Source: an uncultured Eubacteriales bacterium
GTDB lineage: Bacteria > Bacillota > Clostridia > Monoglobales > Monoglobaceae
Direction of reading: 5' to 3'
DNA: 11,681 nucleotides
Assembly: GCA_900542675.1 (NCBI GenBank)
Contig: UQOT01000063.1
Span: 1 to 11,681 of the forward strand
Shown here piece after piece: positions 1 to 7,474 of this stretch. The notes below the pieces were generated by a model. It was not told the DNA's origin. It was given only the letters and a program-made list of their open reading frames with translations, and did no database searches. A program made the position numbers and the translations under genes. Positions within the stretch are counted from its first letter, which is position 1; each line of letters begins with the position of its first letter.

Positions 1-12
1 AGGAGTAAACCC

Positions 13-59
13 GGAACGGTGCAGCCTTTTGGCGAACAGCCAAAAGCGGAACAGTGTAG
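13..59 (-). terminator. Hairpin downstream of dut, possible terminator
   Basis: A perfect 8-bp stem (CTTTTGGC/GCCAAAAG, 26-33 with 39-46, 5-nt loop) lies 18 bp past the dut stop. No clear U-tract follows on the minus strand, so terminator function is uncertain. The stem is flanked by imperfect 12-bp direct repeats, GGAACGGTGCAG (13-24) and GGAACAGTGTAG (48-59), which a simple terminator does not need. It may be part of a dispersed palindromic repeat cut by the window edge. Confidence 0.35.
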
Positions 60-63
60 GGAT

Positions 64-585
64 TTACGACGCTGACGTGCTTCCGAACCCTCCGTTTCTT
101 ACTCCGTCGGCGCTGTCGTCCTCGGTTATGCCGAAGGGCATAAATATTCCCTGCGTAAAGCCGTCGCCTCGGCTTATGTTCAGCGTTTTATCCTCGTTTG
201 TATCGTTTGTTATCTTAATAAAAATGTGGCCCTCGTTGTCCGAATAATAATAATCGCTGTCTATTATGCCGACTGTATTATTAAGCTGAAGTCTGTACTT
301 AAAGCCGAGTCCGCTCCTCGGGAACAGGCAAAGCACCCAGCCATCGGCAATCTTTGCGCGAATTCCTGTTGGAATTTTTATCGTCTCTCCCGGCGAAAGA
401 GAAAAATCCGCCGTTGAGTAAAAATCATATCCCGCACTGCCGACTGTTGCGCGCTGCGGCAGCTTAATCTCATCATATATCTTTTTCATCTCAGCTTCCG
501 AAATATTGCTGCTCGCAAAACTATCACTGTAACCGTCCGAAAACTGCTTAAAACTTACTTTCTCAAATTTAGCTATCTTTTGCAT
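64..585 (-). CDS. dut: dUTP diphosphatase (dUTPase), trimeric type
   Basis: Hydrolyses dUTP to dUMP and pyrophosphate, keeping uracil out of DNA and supplying dUMP for thymidylate synthesis; cytosolic homotrimer in known relatives. The five family motifs are visible in 173 residues: SAGYDFYS (50-57), PRSG (89-92), GIIDSDY (106-112, with the catalytic Asp at 109), RGDGFTQ (139-145) and NGGFGSTS (164-171). Motif 3 continues into DYYYSDNEGHI, the longer loop typical of the clostridial and phage subfamily rather than the E. coli type. About 40 residues precede motif 1, an N-terminal extension also recalled from clostridial homologues. The ATG at 585 has GGAG 8 nt upstream. It follows obg by 27 bp and is probably co-transcribed with it. 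The C-terminus ends STSAS where STG is commoner, a minor change in the flexible arm. Confidence 0.93.
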   Translation of the reverse strand: MQKIAKFEKVSFKQFSDGYSDSFASSNISEAEMKKIYDEIKLPQRATVGSAGYDFYSTADFSLSPGETIKIPTGIRAKIADGWVLCLFPRSGLGFKYRLQLNNTVGIIDSDYYYSDNEGHIFIKITNDTNEDKTLNISRGDGFTQGIFMPFGITEDDSADGVRNGGFGSTSAS

Positions 586-612
586 TTCTTTATCTCCGTT
601 TTTCCAAATTCG

Positions 613-1893
613 CTATTCCACATAATCAAATTCACAGCCGTAAATTTCAACCGGGTCGCCGTTTTGTATTCCCGCCTCTTTTAAGCGGCGTATTATGCCG
701 CTCTTGATAAGCGAACGCTGAAAATACTGAAGCGACTCGTAGTCATCCATATTAGTCGATCCGACAATGAGCTGGGCGCGTCTGCCTTCAACGTGATACA
801 CACCGTCCTCATCGGCATACACCTCTATCGTCTCGTCGCGCATTCTCTCTGCCTCGAGGTCAAGCATCTCATATTCTTCCTCAAATTCTTCATCGGGAAT
901 TTTTGTGAGCGTTTCGTACGTGAAGTTCAAAACCTCGCGTATGCCCTTTCGGGTCGCCGCAGAGATGGCGAACACCGTATATCCGCGCCCTTCCATTTCA
1001 GCCTTAAATACCTCAAAATTTTCATCAAATCCGGGTATATCCGCCTTGTTCGCAACAACTATCTGACGCTTGTTTGCAAGCTTTTCACTGTATAATTTAA
1101 GCTCACGGTTTATCGCGTCAAAATCCTCTATCGGGTCTCTGCCCTCAACGCCCGAAACGTCAACAATGTGCAGCAGCAGCTTTGTGCGCTCCACGTGGCG
1201 CAGAAACTCGTGTCCGAGACCGACGCCCTCGTGCGCACCCTCGATAATTCCGGGAATGTCAGCGATTACAAACGAGTTCTCCTCGTCCATCTCAACAACT
1301 CCAAGATTAGGCTGAAGAGTGGTGAAGTGATAATTCGCAATCTTAGGCTTTGCGTCGCTGACAATCGACAAAAACGTTGACTTTCCGACGTTCGGGAAAC
1401 CGAGCAAACCAACATCTGCTATGAGCTTGAGCTCAAGCAAAACCTCGCGCTCATCGCCTTCTCCGCCGGGCTTTGAAAACCTCGGCACCTGCCGTGTCGC
1501 TGTCGCAAAGTGGGTGTTGCCCCAGCCGCCTATGCCGCCCTTTGCTACCGTAAACTCCTCGCCGTCGTGCGTAAGGTCGCAGATAACAAGCCCCGTCTTT
1601 TCATCGCGTACTATAGTTCCGACGGGAACCCTAACATACAAATTCTCGCCGTTCTTGCCGCCGCGCTTCGCGTCACGCCCGTTACCGCCGTTTTCGGCGA
1701 CATACTTACGCTTGTGTCTAAAGCTTTGCAGCGTGTTGATATTCTTATCAGCCACGAAAATAACGCTGCCGCCCTTTCCGCCGTCGCCGCCGTCGGGTCC
1801 GCCCGCCGCGACATACTTTTCACGATGAAACGTCGCCGCACCGTCGCCGCCGTTACCCGCCTTAACATAAATCTTTGCGCTGTCCGAAAACAT
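613..1893 (-). CDS. obg: Obg-family GTPase (ObgE/CgtA)
   Basis: Essential ribosome-associated GTPase involved in 50S assembly and stringent or stress signalling. The 426-residue product has the full three-part layout: a glycine-rich Obg fold (about 1-158), a GTPase domain with G1 GFPNVGKS (165-172), TTL switch I, G3 DIPG (212-215), G4 NKAD (282-285) and G5 SAA (311-313), and a C-terminal OCT domain (about 345-426). The length matches Bacillus Obg (about 428). The start is set at 1893 because AGGAGG lies 9 nt upstream; a longer frame to 1923 adds ten residues (MLIYTRRRYI) without an SD and would put that SD inside the gene. It lies downstream of rpmA, as in many Firmicutes, but a hairpin terminator intervenes, so some expression may need its own promoter; only weak candidates are visible at about 1910-1960. 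Confidence 0.96.
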   Translation of the reverse strand: MFSDSAKIYVKAGNGGDGAATFHREKYVAAGGPDGGDGGKGGSVIFVADKNINTLQSFRHKRKYVAENGGNGRDAKRGGKNGENLYVRVPVGTIVRDEKTGLVICDLTHDGEEFTVAKGGIGGWGNTHFATATRQVPRFSKPGGEGDEREVLLELKLIADVGLLGFPNVGKSTFLSIVSDAKPKIANYHFTTLQPNLGVVEMDEENSFVIADIPGIIEGAHEGVGLGHEFLRHVERTKLLLHIVDVSGVEGRDPIEDFDAINRELKLYSEKLANKRQIVVANKADIPGFDENFEVFKAEMEGRGYTVFAISAATRKGIREVLNFTYETLTKIPDEEFEEEYEMLDLEAERMRDETIEVYADEDGVYHVEGRRAQLIVGSTNMDDYESLQYFQRSLIKSGIIRRLKEAGIQNGDPVEIYGCEFDYVE

Positions 1894-1972
1894 AATATAT
1901 CGCCTCCTCGTATAAATCAGCAAATATCGCTAATATAAATAGCGTAACACATCCTCCGCAAAATATGCAAAT

Positions 1973-2002
1973 TAATACAAAAGCGTCCCAATCGGGACGC
2001 TT
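1973..2002 (-). terminator. Intrinsic terminator between rpmA and obg
   Basis: A perfect 9-bp inverted repeat (AAGCGTCCC, 1981-1989; GGGACGCTT, 1994-2002) with a 4-nt loop lies 29 bp past the rpmA stop. On the minus strand it is followed by TTGTATTAATTT, so the U-tract starts in the stem and is interrupted. It would end or attenuate the rplU-rpmA transcript before obg. The stem is symmetrical, but the plus side has no T-run and no gene to terminate. Confidence 0.72.
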
Positions 2003-2031
2003 CGTTATTCTCTAATCGCAAAACGCTGTAT

Positions 2032-2292
2032 TTACTGCGCGATTTCGTATACCGAAACCTGCTTCTTGTCTCTGCCCTTGCGTTCATACTTAACTCTGCC
2101 GTCGATGAGTGCGAAGAGAGTATCGTCGCTGCCCTTCTTAACGTTAAGTCCGGGATATATTTTAGTACCTCTCTGTCTTACCAGGATATTACCTGCGAGA
2201 ACCGGCTGACCGTCGCCCTTCTTCACGCCGAGACGCTTGGACTCTGAATCTCTGCCGTTTTTGGTACTACCCATACCTTTCTTATGAGCCAT
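2032..2292 (-). CDS. rpmA: 50S ribosomal protein L27
   Basis: Ribosomal large-subunit protein whose N-terminal tail reaches the peptidyl-transferase centre. The 86-residue product begins MAHKKGMGSTKNGRDS, followed by SKRLGVKKGDGQ and the AGNILVRQRGTKIYPG signature. Firmicutes L27 usually carries an extra N-terminal peptide ending in a phenylalanine-containing site cut by the Prp protease. Here there is none: in-frame TGA and TAA codons lie within three codons upstream of the ATG, and AGGAGTG precedes the start at normal spacing. No prp gene lies in the 53 bp between rplU and rpmA. The protein therefore starts in mature-like form, as in E. coli. Encoded directly after rplU, probably in one transcript. 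Confidence 0.97.
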   Translation of the reverse strand: MAHKKGMGSTKNGRDSESKRLGVKKGDGQPVLAGNILVRQRGTKIYPGLNVKKGSDDTLFALIDGRVKYERKGRDKKQVSVYEIAQ

Positions 2293-2345
2293 TCTTTATC
2301 ACTCCTTATTATCGAATTTCAGAAAATGAATTCAAAATCAAACGA

Positions 2346-2654
2346 TTACGCATTAATAGCTGTAATCTCAACCTTTGTGTAAGGCTGTCTGTGACCCTGC
2401 TTCTTGTGATAGTGCTTCTTCGGCTTGTACTTATAAACGATAATCTTTTTAGACTTACCGTTCTTAGCAACAGTTGCCGCAACGCTTGCACCGTCAACAT
2501 ACGGAGCGCCGACCTTAACATCGTCACCGCCGACAATCAGGACCTTATCAAATGTAACGGTTTCGCCTTCCTGTACATCAAGCTTCTCAATAAAGACTGT
2601 ATCGCCCTCGGAAACCTTGTACTGCTTACCGCCTGTTTCAATAACTGCGTACAT
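2346..2654 (-). CDS. rplU: 50S ribosomal protein L21
   Basis: Large-subunit ribosomal protein that binds 23S rRNA. The 102-residue product begins MYAVIETGGKQYKVSEGD and ends with the L21 signature region GHRQPYTKVEI, with the basic KPKKHYHKKQGHRQPY stretch before it. The start is chosen at 2654, where AGGAGGG lies 8 nt upstream; a longer frame from 2678 adds MGNRRDYD and would place the SD inside the gene. Length equals the usual 102-103 residues. It is the first gene of its transcript, preceded by a consensus promoter and an ~80-nt leader, and followed by rpmA. Confidence 0.96.
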   Translation of the reverse strand: MYAVIETGGKQYKVSEGDTVFIEKLDVQEGETVTFDKVLIVGGDDVKVGAPYVDGASVAATVAKNGKSKKIIVYKYKPKKHYHKKQGHRQPYTKVEITAINA

Positions 2655-2735
2655 ATCGTAATCCCTCCTATTACCCAAGACTCGCCATTGGGGTGTGAAA
2701 AACTCAGCTTAAATAAACCCATTCTGCGCGGTTAC
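2655..2735 (-). promoter_or_regulatory. rplU 5' leader, candidate L21 autoregulatory leader
   Basis: The predicted transcript start (about 2735) leaves an ~80-nt untranslated leader before rplU. A small hairpin, CCCAA/TTGGG (2688-2692 with 2674-2678, 9-nt loop), ends about 5 nt before the SD. An upstream GGGT (about 2713) could instead pair with ACCC in the same hairpin arm, giving mutually exclusive folds. Firmicutes commonly carry an L21 leader RNA at this position. Position and length fit, but I have not matched the family's consensus structure. Confidence 0.4.
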
Positions 2736-2741
2736 CGATAC

Positions 2742-2770
2742 AGTATACCAAAATCCAACACGATTGTCAA
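2742..2770 (-). promoter_or_regulatory. Sigma-A promoter of rplU-rpmA
   Basis: On the minus strand, TTGACA (2765-2770) is followed after exactly 17 bp by TATACT (2742-2747). The -35 matches consensus fully and the -10 at 5 of 6 positions. It lies about 90 bp upstream of the rplU start and downstream of the pectate lyase gene. Confidence 0.85.
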
Positions 2771-2802
2771 GTACTTTTTTAAATAGTTTTTCGGATTTTT
2801 TC

Positions 2803-2856
2803 AAAACGTGGGAATATATTCAAAACGACATATTATAAGCTCAAACCGCACGTTTT
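2803..2856 (-). terminator. Inverted repeat after pectate lyase gene, weak terminator candidate
   Basis: An 8-bp perfect inverted repeat, AAAACGTG (2803-2810) and CACGTTTT (2849-2856), encloses a 38-nt AT-rich loop just after the lyase stop. On the minus strand the second arm ends in TTTT and then runs into A-rich sequence, so it is not a classical intrinsic terminator. Nothing better is visible before the rplU promoter. Confidence 0.3.
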
Positions 2857-2866
2857 ATTCCTTTTC

Positions 2867-5800
2867 TCATTTATTGTTGTTCTCAATCAATGTTATATTC
2901 TTTATTTCTCTTTTCTCGGCAGTAAACTTAACTTCCTTTCCGACAAGAGACTCCATCACCTTACGATTAACTGGATCGCTCATCTCTCCACATTTGTAAA
3001 CGACTGTTTCATCATTAGAATTTACAGCTTCTTTTATAACGTCATTTGCGTTATAAAATGTTACAGCATCGGCAAAGTCATAGTTCTCGGCTGCCCCGTC
3101 CTCTCTCACAATATTAAGCGATATGAAACTCGGAGCAAACGTAATTGTATTCAGTACCGCATCCGCAATATATCCGTATTCATTATTTACGGTTCCGGCA
3201 TAGTCGGCTTTGACCATAGGCTCGCACAACGGCTGCATATTTTTATTCCATATCATAAGCCGTACGCATTCATACGAATTAGAGAACATTAATCCTTTCT
3301 CAGTCTGAATTTCATATTGAATTTTTCCGTCGCCGACAGGAATATCCAAAATCTCACAATCGCATAATACTTCTCCGTCGCCGTAATCAACGCACTTTGC
3401 GATATAAAGCTTCGGTTCCTCCTCTGCGGAAACGTCTCTCGGCGCTGTTAAGACAACCTTACCGTCCTTATATGAATCAATTGACCACGTAGGTTCGGCG
3501 GCCGATACACCTCCGCTTACTTCGTCAAGTCCGATTAGACTGTTGGTACTGTCCTTAACTCTGACTTCCGAAAAAGTTACAGGAATTCTATCTCCCAGAG
3601 CAACGCTGTCGGCTACCTTAAACTTTACGCTGAACAAATTCCCGTTATTTTCATAACCCGCTGTTCTTTGTTCAAGCGTCCACTTTGCCGAAACGTAACC
3701 GGGTACACGTATTTCCGACTTAATTTCACCCGGAAGGTTTGAACTCTGCACAATTTCTGTCGAGATAAGCTTAGTGTTATCGTAGCTCATCTCAACATTA
3801 AAGCTCGTCATACCGGGATTATTTTCTATCTTAACCGGCAGAACTACCTCATCGCCCGCAAGTCCCCTTGCATCTCCGACAATAATTTCGCCGCTTGAGA
3901 GCGGAACCTCTTGTACATCGGGAATATTGAGCTCCTCCTCACCGGTGTACACAGATATACTCTCAATATTTGCCCATAAATATCCGTCATTTCTCGACTT
4001 GATACGTATCTTACCTACGTTATCAAAATCGCCAACTTTTCCGTTATATAAAAGCTCCCCGTCCGCGTAAATCTTCGCAGTTGCGTTTTCAGGGTCGACA
4101 ACCGCTCTGTATGTCACATACTCCGCAGAGCCCTTTTCATAATACCATACAGAATGCATCCTCTTGTCTGTGTCCGCACTATCGGAATAGCAAGCATCGC
4201 CGTACACCGTTTTATTTTTGTATGTCGACTCCTTATATTTCTTACCCTCCGGAAGCACCTTTTCACCCTCAAAAGCCGAACCTTGCGTACGGCCGGGCGA
4301 ATATACTCCGATAGGCTCTGTGCTGTCATTTACACAAATCGCTCCTGTCTCCGTCGTTCCGTCAAATCTGCCGTCAACTTCACTTATCGGCTGTGACGTG
4401 CTCATAAGCTTTATGTTAAACGCATCGGCATATAAATCCGAAGCCCTTGAGTTTACGTCGCTACCCGCAAGCATATCTTCAAAAAAGCCAAACTGCAGCC
4501 AGCTTTTTTCATTCCACGCATCATAATATATATTTTCCTGTTTATTAAGCGCATCCGTCTGTTTTTGATACAAATTTTTAACCTTTATCTCATATGTGAA
4601 CTTTGAGTTCTGAATAAGAGGCAGCTTAAAATCAACATATAAGCCATGTGAATTAGTCTCGTCCAAAAGCTGAAGCACATTTTTGCCGGTATCGGGGTCC
4701 TTCTGTACAGACACTGTACCGCCCGTGTCATAGTAAAATATATCTTTCATAAACTCCGCCAGCTCTGTCTCGGACATCTGTGAAAAGTCATAGTGCATAA
4801 ACCTTCTCTCGGGCACAGCGGTTGCGGACGCCGACGAACTCCTGCCGTGCATATTCACCGCCGCCACAACAAAGTAATATCTTGTGCTGTCAGTAAGTCC
4901 TGTTACGATATAACTCTTTTCCCTCGCGCCTATATTCTCTATTTTGTTCGGGTATTCCGTATAGTCAAAGCCATGATCCTCGGTGTCATAGTATATCTCA
5001 TAACCTTCGTCATCGACATTACCCGACCACTTCACCTCAACCTGACCTGTATACGGCATAAGTCTCGTTATAACCGGCTTGCTTGGCAACAAATCCCCCT
5101 CGGGCGCCGATGCAGTTCTAAACGTCATAGCCGATGTTATTTCATCATTTGCATCATACTCCGCAGTTGATACAATACCGTTCTCGTCCACAGCGGTCAC
5201 TTTGTAATAATACTGTGTATCCGCGCTGAGCTTGTTCAGTATTACCTTATGGTATGTATCAAACTCACCCTGGGTACCGTCATAGGTAAGTGTTTTGCTC
5301 TCAGTGTATTTTCCGGGCTCTGTTCCGTAATCAATCGTACACTTTGCCCTGCCATCGGTATTCCAAAACGCCTGAACCGCCGAATAGCTGATGTTGTTTG
5401 ATTTAAAGTTCTCTATCGAAACTGGAGGCAGCTCCGTCTCATTGTCACCTGCCATAAACGCAAGATATTCCTCAAGATATGTATATCCCGTCTCATTATC
5501 AACTATCTTTGAATAATCCGTATTTATTTCAAGTCCGCGGTATAGCTTATACCAATCGGGTATACCGTCGCCTGCGGTATCCCATATTATCGGCGTGCTG
5601 TCCGCCTGTCCGTCGTAATTATCCGTGCGATACTTTTCCATTGCCGCCGCAGCCTCAGGATAATCATTTAGCATCCATTCCTCGGGATATAAGTCCGCGA
5701 CAGTCCTTCCGACCGCAATATATTTGCCGTCTGACTGTCCCGGCGCGCCGCAGTATTCGCCCCACCAGTCGCCTATATCAAAATTTGTGGTGCATATCGC

Positions 5801-7402
5801 TTCGTACTTGTCCGCCGCACCCGAGTTTGTAAGAGTATTGACGTCCGTGTAATCGTCCCAGTGTACAGGCTTAGTCTTGCCTGGCATGGTCCCGGAACCT
5901 TTCAGCACAGGACCCTCGCCCAGCTTAACATTCCACTCACGATCGGTCTTATATGTTGAGTAATCAAGACCCGTGCGCTTCTCGAGAGCCTCAAAGAATG
6001 GTGTTACCTCTTCTACGGTCATGGAGGCGGTTTTACTGCTGCCGCCCTTGACCTCCTTTAATATCATGGTATCATAGAGATCGCGCGCAGGCCTGGTGGC
6101 ACCCATTCCATTATCGCCCATAGCATAGTCCACAAGTGTCGTCGGCTTCAATACCTCGCCGCGCGGAGCCGGGAACGGATAAGTCATATATGTCAAGGTT
6201 GCGCCCGGATATTTCTTTCCGTTATTATCATATGAAATCGGATTCGAATTCCACTCGTCAAGCGTAACGTTGCTTAAATCATAATCCGTGCCTGCTATAT
6301 CGTTGTCCGAGCCAAAATTCAGTACTTTATCTATTGTTTGAACTCTGGTGCCATCACTCTTGGCGGAAGTCAAAATAGAGGCCGAATTTACAGGAAAAGC
6401 CGTAGCGGTTCCTACTCCTGACATATTTGACAAATTTCCTTTAAAGTATGTCATAACGCCGCCCGCGTACTCACGTCCGCGAATTGCTCTGTAAGGTGTC
6501 GCGTTTGAAAGACTTGGACCCCTACACGCAAAGTTGCTGTAAACGTTCATGTGCATGTTCTTGCTCGGCGACTCGTAATTACACATATCAAAACCGCTGC
6601 CGCAGTTATAGAGCAGGCAGTTGTACGAATCTACCAGGTCGGCATCCGTGATACGCGGTGAACGCTGAGAGCTGTCGCCGACAAGGTTCTTCGAAAATGT
6701 GACCTTTCTCGCGCCCTCGTTAATCATGCCGCCATACTGATGAGCGCCCTTCTCGTGAGACGAGTTCGCGTTCAGCGACTTATCAAATATCGTATTCGAT
6801 ATCGTAATATACTCACCTGTCGCACGGAAGCCCATATCAATCGACCATTGCATTGAACAGTGATCAACTATCACACGCTTTGATGCATTCACCGCAAGCG
6901 GATCCGACTGATAATACTCACCATCCGCACCAACTCCGCCAATTCTGACGCGAAGGTTTCTGATAACTATATCGTGTGCTTTTTCTATATTAAAACCATA
7001 GCCTTTAATTGTAATTCCGGGATAAGGCGCAGTCTGACCTGCAATCGTAATGTTTGAGCCGTTTTCACCTTTAAGCTCAAGCGCGCGTCCGAGCTCGGTC
7101 AGGTCAATAACACCGCCCACGTCAAACACAATAGTCCTCGCGCCGGACACATTCTCAATACCGTATGTAAGCGAGCCTTCGCCGCCTGAATTTAAATTTG
7201 TAACGTGATAAACCTCTCCGCCTCGGCCGCCTTTTGATACAGCGCCAAAACCTTCAGCGCCCGGATAGGCTTTAACAGAATTAACCGTTTCAGATATCGG
7301 CAGCTCATTATCCGCCTCAGCAAAAACCGAAGGATAAGCCGATAAAACAACAAACAAAGCAACAAGCGCCGCAAGCGCTCTGCTGCATACAGATGCTTTC
7401 AT
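2867..7402 (-). CDS. Secreted multidomain PL1-type pectate lyase with cohesin-like domain
   Basis: Predicted extracellular pectate lyase of 1511 residues that cleaves polygalacturonate by beta-elimination. Order (residues from the start chosen): signal peptide 1-28, probable cut after SVFA; PL1-type parallel beta-helix about 43-450, with AYPGAEGFGA, GGRGGEVYHVTN, TIVFDVGGVID, AGQTAP, VDHCSMQWS (D180, H181) and the RSPR arginine region (247-250); a linker ending in a calcium-type DTAGDGIPDWYK motif (about 608-619); two fibronectin III-like domains (about 660-765 and 772-865); a LamG-like, possibly sugar-binding region (about 868-1155); a cohesin-like domain (about 1172-1300, IENNPGMTSFNVEMSYD); a module with the LMIWNKNMQPL pattern of clostridial surface proteins (about 1305-1397); and a C-terminal small-barrel-like module. 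No SLH, dockerin or sortase motif is visible. The start at 7402 follows GGGGGTGG by 5 nt; the in-frame ATG at 7417 lacks an SD. The usual DE after the DHC motif reads DM here. Confidence 0.9.
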   Translation of the reverse strand: MKASVCSRALAALVALFVVLSAYPSVFAEADNELPISETVNSVKAYPGAEGFGAVSKGGRGGEVYHVTNLNSGGEGSLTYGIENVSGARTIVFDVGGVIDLTELGRALELKGENGSNITIAGQTAPYPGITIKGYGFNIEKAHDIVIRNLRVRIGGVGADGEYYQSDPLAVNASKRVIVDHCSMQWSIDMGFRATGEYITISNTIFDKSLNANSSHEKGAHQYGGMINEGARKVTFSKNLVGDSSQRSPRITDADLVDSYNCLLYNCGSGFDMCNYESPSKNMHMNVYSNFACRGPSLSNATPYRAIRGREYAGGVMTYFKGNLSNMSGVGTATAFPVNSASILTSAKSDGTRVQTIDKVLNFGSDNDIAGTDYDLSNVTLDEWNSNPISYDNNGKKYPGATLTYMTYPFPAPRGEVLKPTTLVDYAMGDNGMGATRPARDLYDTMILKEVKGGSSKTASMTVEEVTPFFEALEKRTGLDYSTYKTDREWNVKLGEGPVLKGSGTMPGKTKPVHWDDYTDVNTLTNSGAADKYEAICTTNFDIGDWWGEYCGAPGQSDGKYIAVGRTVADLYPEEWMLNDYPEAAAAMEKYRTDNYDGQADSTPIIWDTAGDGIPDWYKLYRGLEINTDYSKIVDNETGYTYLEEYLAFMAGDNETELPPVSIENFKSNNISYSAVQAFWNTDGRAKCTIDYGTEPGKYTESKTLTYDGTQGEFDTYHKVILNKLSADTQYYYKVTAVDENGIVSTAEYDANDEITSAMTFRTASAPEGDLLPSKPVITRLMPYTGQVEVKWSGNVDDEGYEIYYDTEDHGFDYTEYPNKIENIGAREKSYIVTGLTDSTRYYFVVAAVNMHGRSSSASATAVPERRFMHYDFSQMSETELAEFMKDIFYYDTGGTVSVQKDPDTGKNVLQLLDETNSHGLYVDFKLPLIQNSKFTYEIKVKNLYQKQTDALNKQENIYYDAWNEKSWLQFGFFEDMLAGSDVNSRASDLYADAFNIKLMSTSQPISEVDGRFDGTTETGAICVNDSTEPIGVYSPGRTQGSAFEGEKVLPEGKKYKESTYKNKTVYGDACYSDSADTDKRMHSVWYYEKGSAEYVTYRAVVDPENATAKIYADGELLYNGKVGDFDNVGKIRIKSRNDGYLWANIESISVYTGEEELNIPDVQEVPLSSGEIIVGDARGLAGDEVVLPVKIENNPGMTSFNVEMSYDNTKLISTEIVQSSNLPGEIKSEIRVPGYVSAKWTLEQRTAGYENNGNLFSVKFKVADSVALGDRIPVTFSEVRVKDSTNSLIGLDEVSGGVSAAEPTWSIDSYKDGKVVLTAPRDVSAEEEPKLYIAKCVDYGDGEVLCDCEILDIPVGDGKIQYEIQTEKGLMFSNSYECVRLMIWNKNMQPLCEPMVKADYAGTVNNEYGYIADAVLNTITFAPSFISLNIVREDGAAENYDFADAVTFYNANDVIKEAVNSNDETVVYKCGEMSDPVNRKVMESLVGKEVKFTAEKREIKNITLIENNNK
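3500..3890 (-). other. Cohesin-like domain within the pectate lyase
   Basis: This segment encodes about residues 1172-1300 of the lyase. It shows the cohesin order: a first strand GEIIVGDARGLAGDEVVLPV, then IENNPGMTSFNVEMSYD with the conserved YD-x-x-KL, then NGNLFSVKFKV and a final GLDEVSGGVS strand. Cohesins bind dockerins in cellulosome-like assemblies, although many clostridial extracellular proteins carry cohesin-like folds with unknown partners. Assigned by pattern recognition only. Confidence 0.68.
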
Positions 7403-7434
7403 AAAATCCACCCCCATAATTGAATTTTTAGAAA

Positions 7435-7463
7435 ATTATAACATAAAGAATAAAAAATGTCAA
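7435..7463 (-). promoter_or_regulatory. Exact-consensus sigma-A promoter of the pectate lyase gene
   Basis: On the minus strand, TTGACA (7458-7463) and TATAAT (7435-7440) are separated by exactly 17 bp, with TG one base before the -10 (TGTTATAAT, extended -10). Transcription would start about 25 nt before the chosen ATG at 7402. No operator-like palindrome is visible in the short leader. The -35 lies 11 bp from the inverted-repeat element that begins at 7475. Confidence 0.88.
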
Positions 7464-7474
7464 GGATAACCACG

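Noticed and set aside
1421..1938. Two plus-strand frames of 135 and 142 residues
   Set aside because: Antisense to the conserved glycine-rich part of obg; composition is low-complexity and there is no SD.
2867..3500. Dockerin, SLH or sortase signal at the lyase C-terminus
   Set aside because: No duplicated calcium-loop dockerin repeats, SLH motifs, LPXTG or terminal membrane helix are visible.
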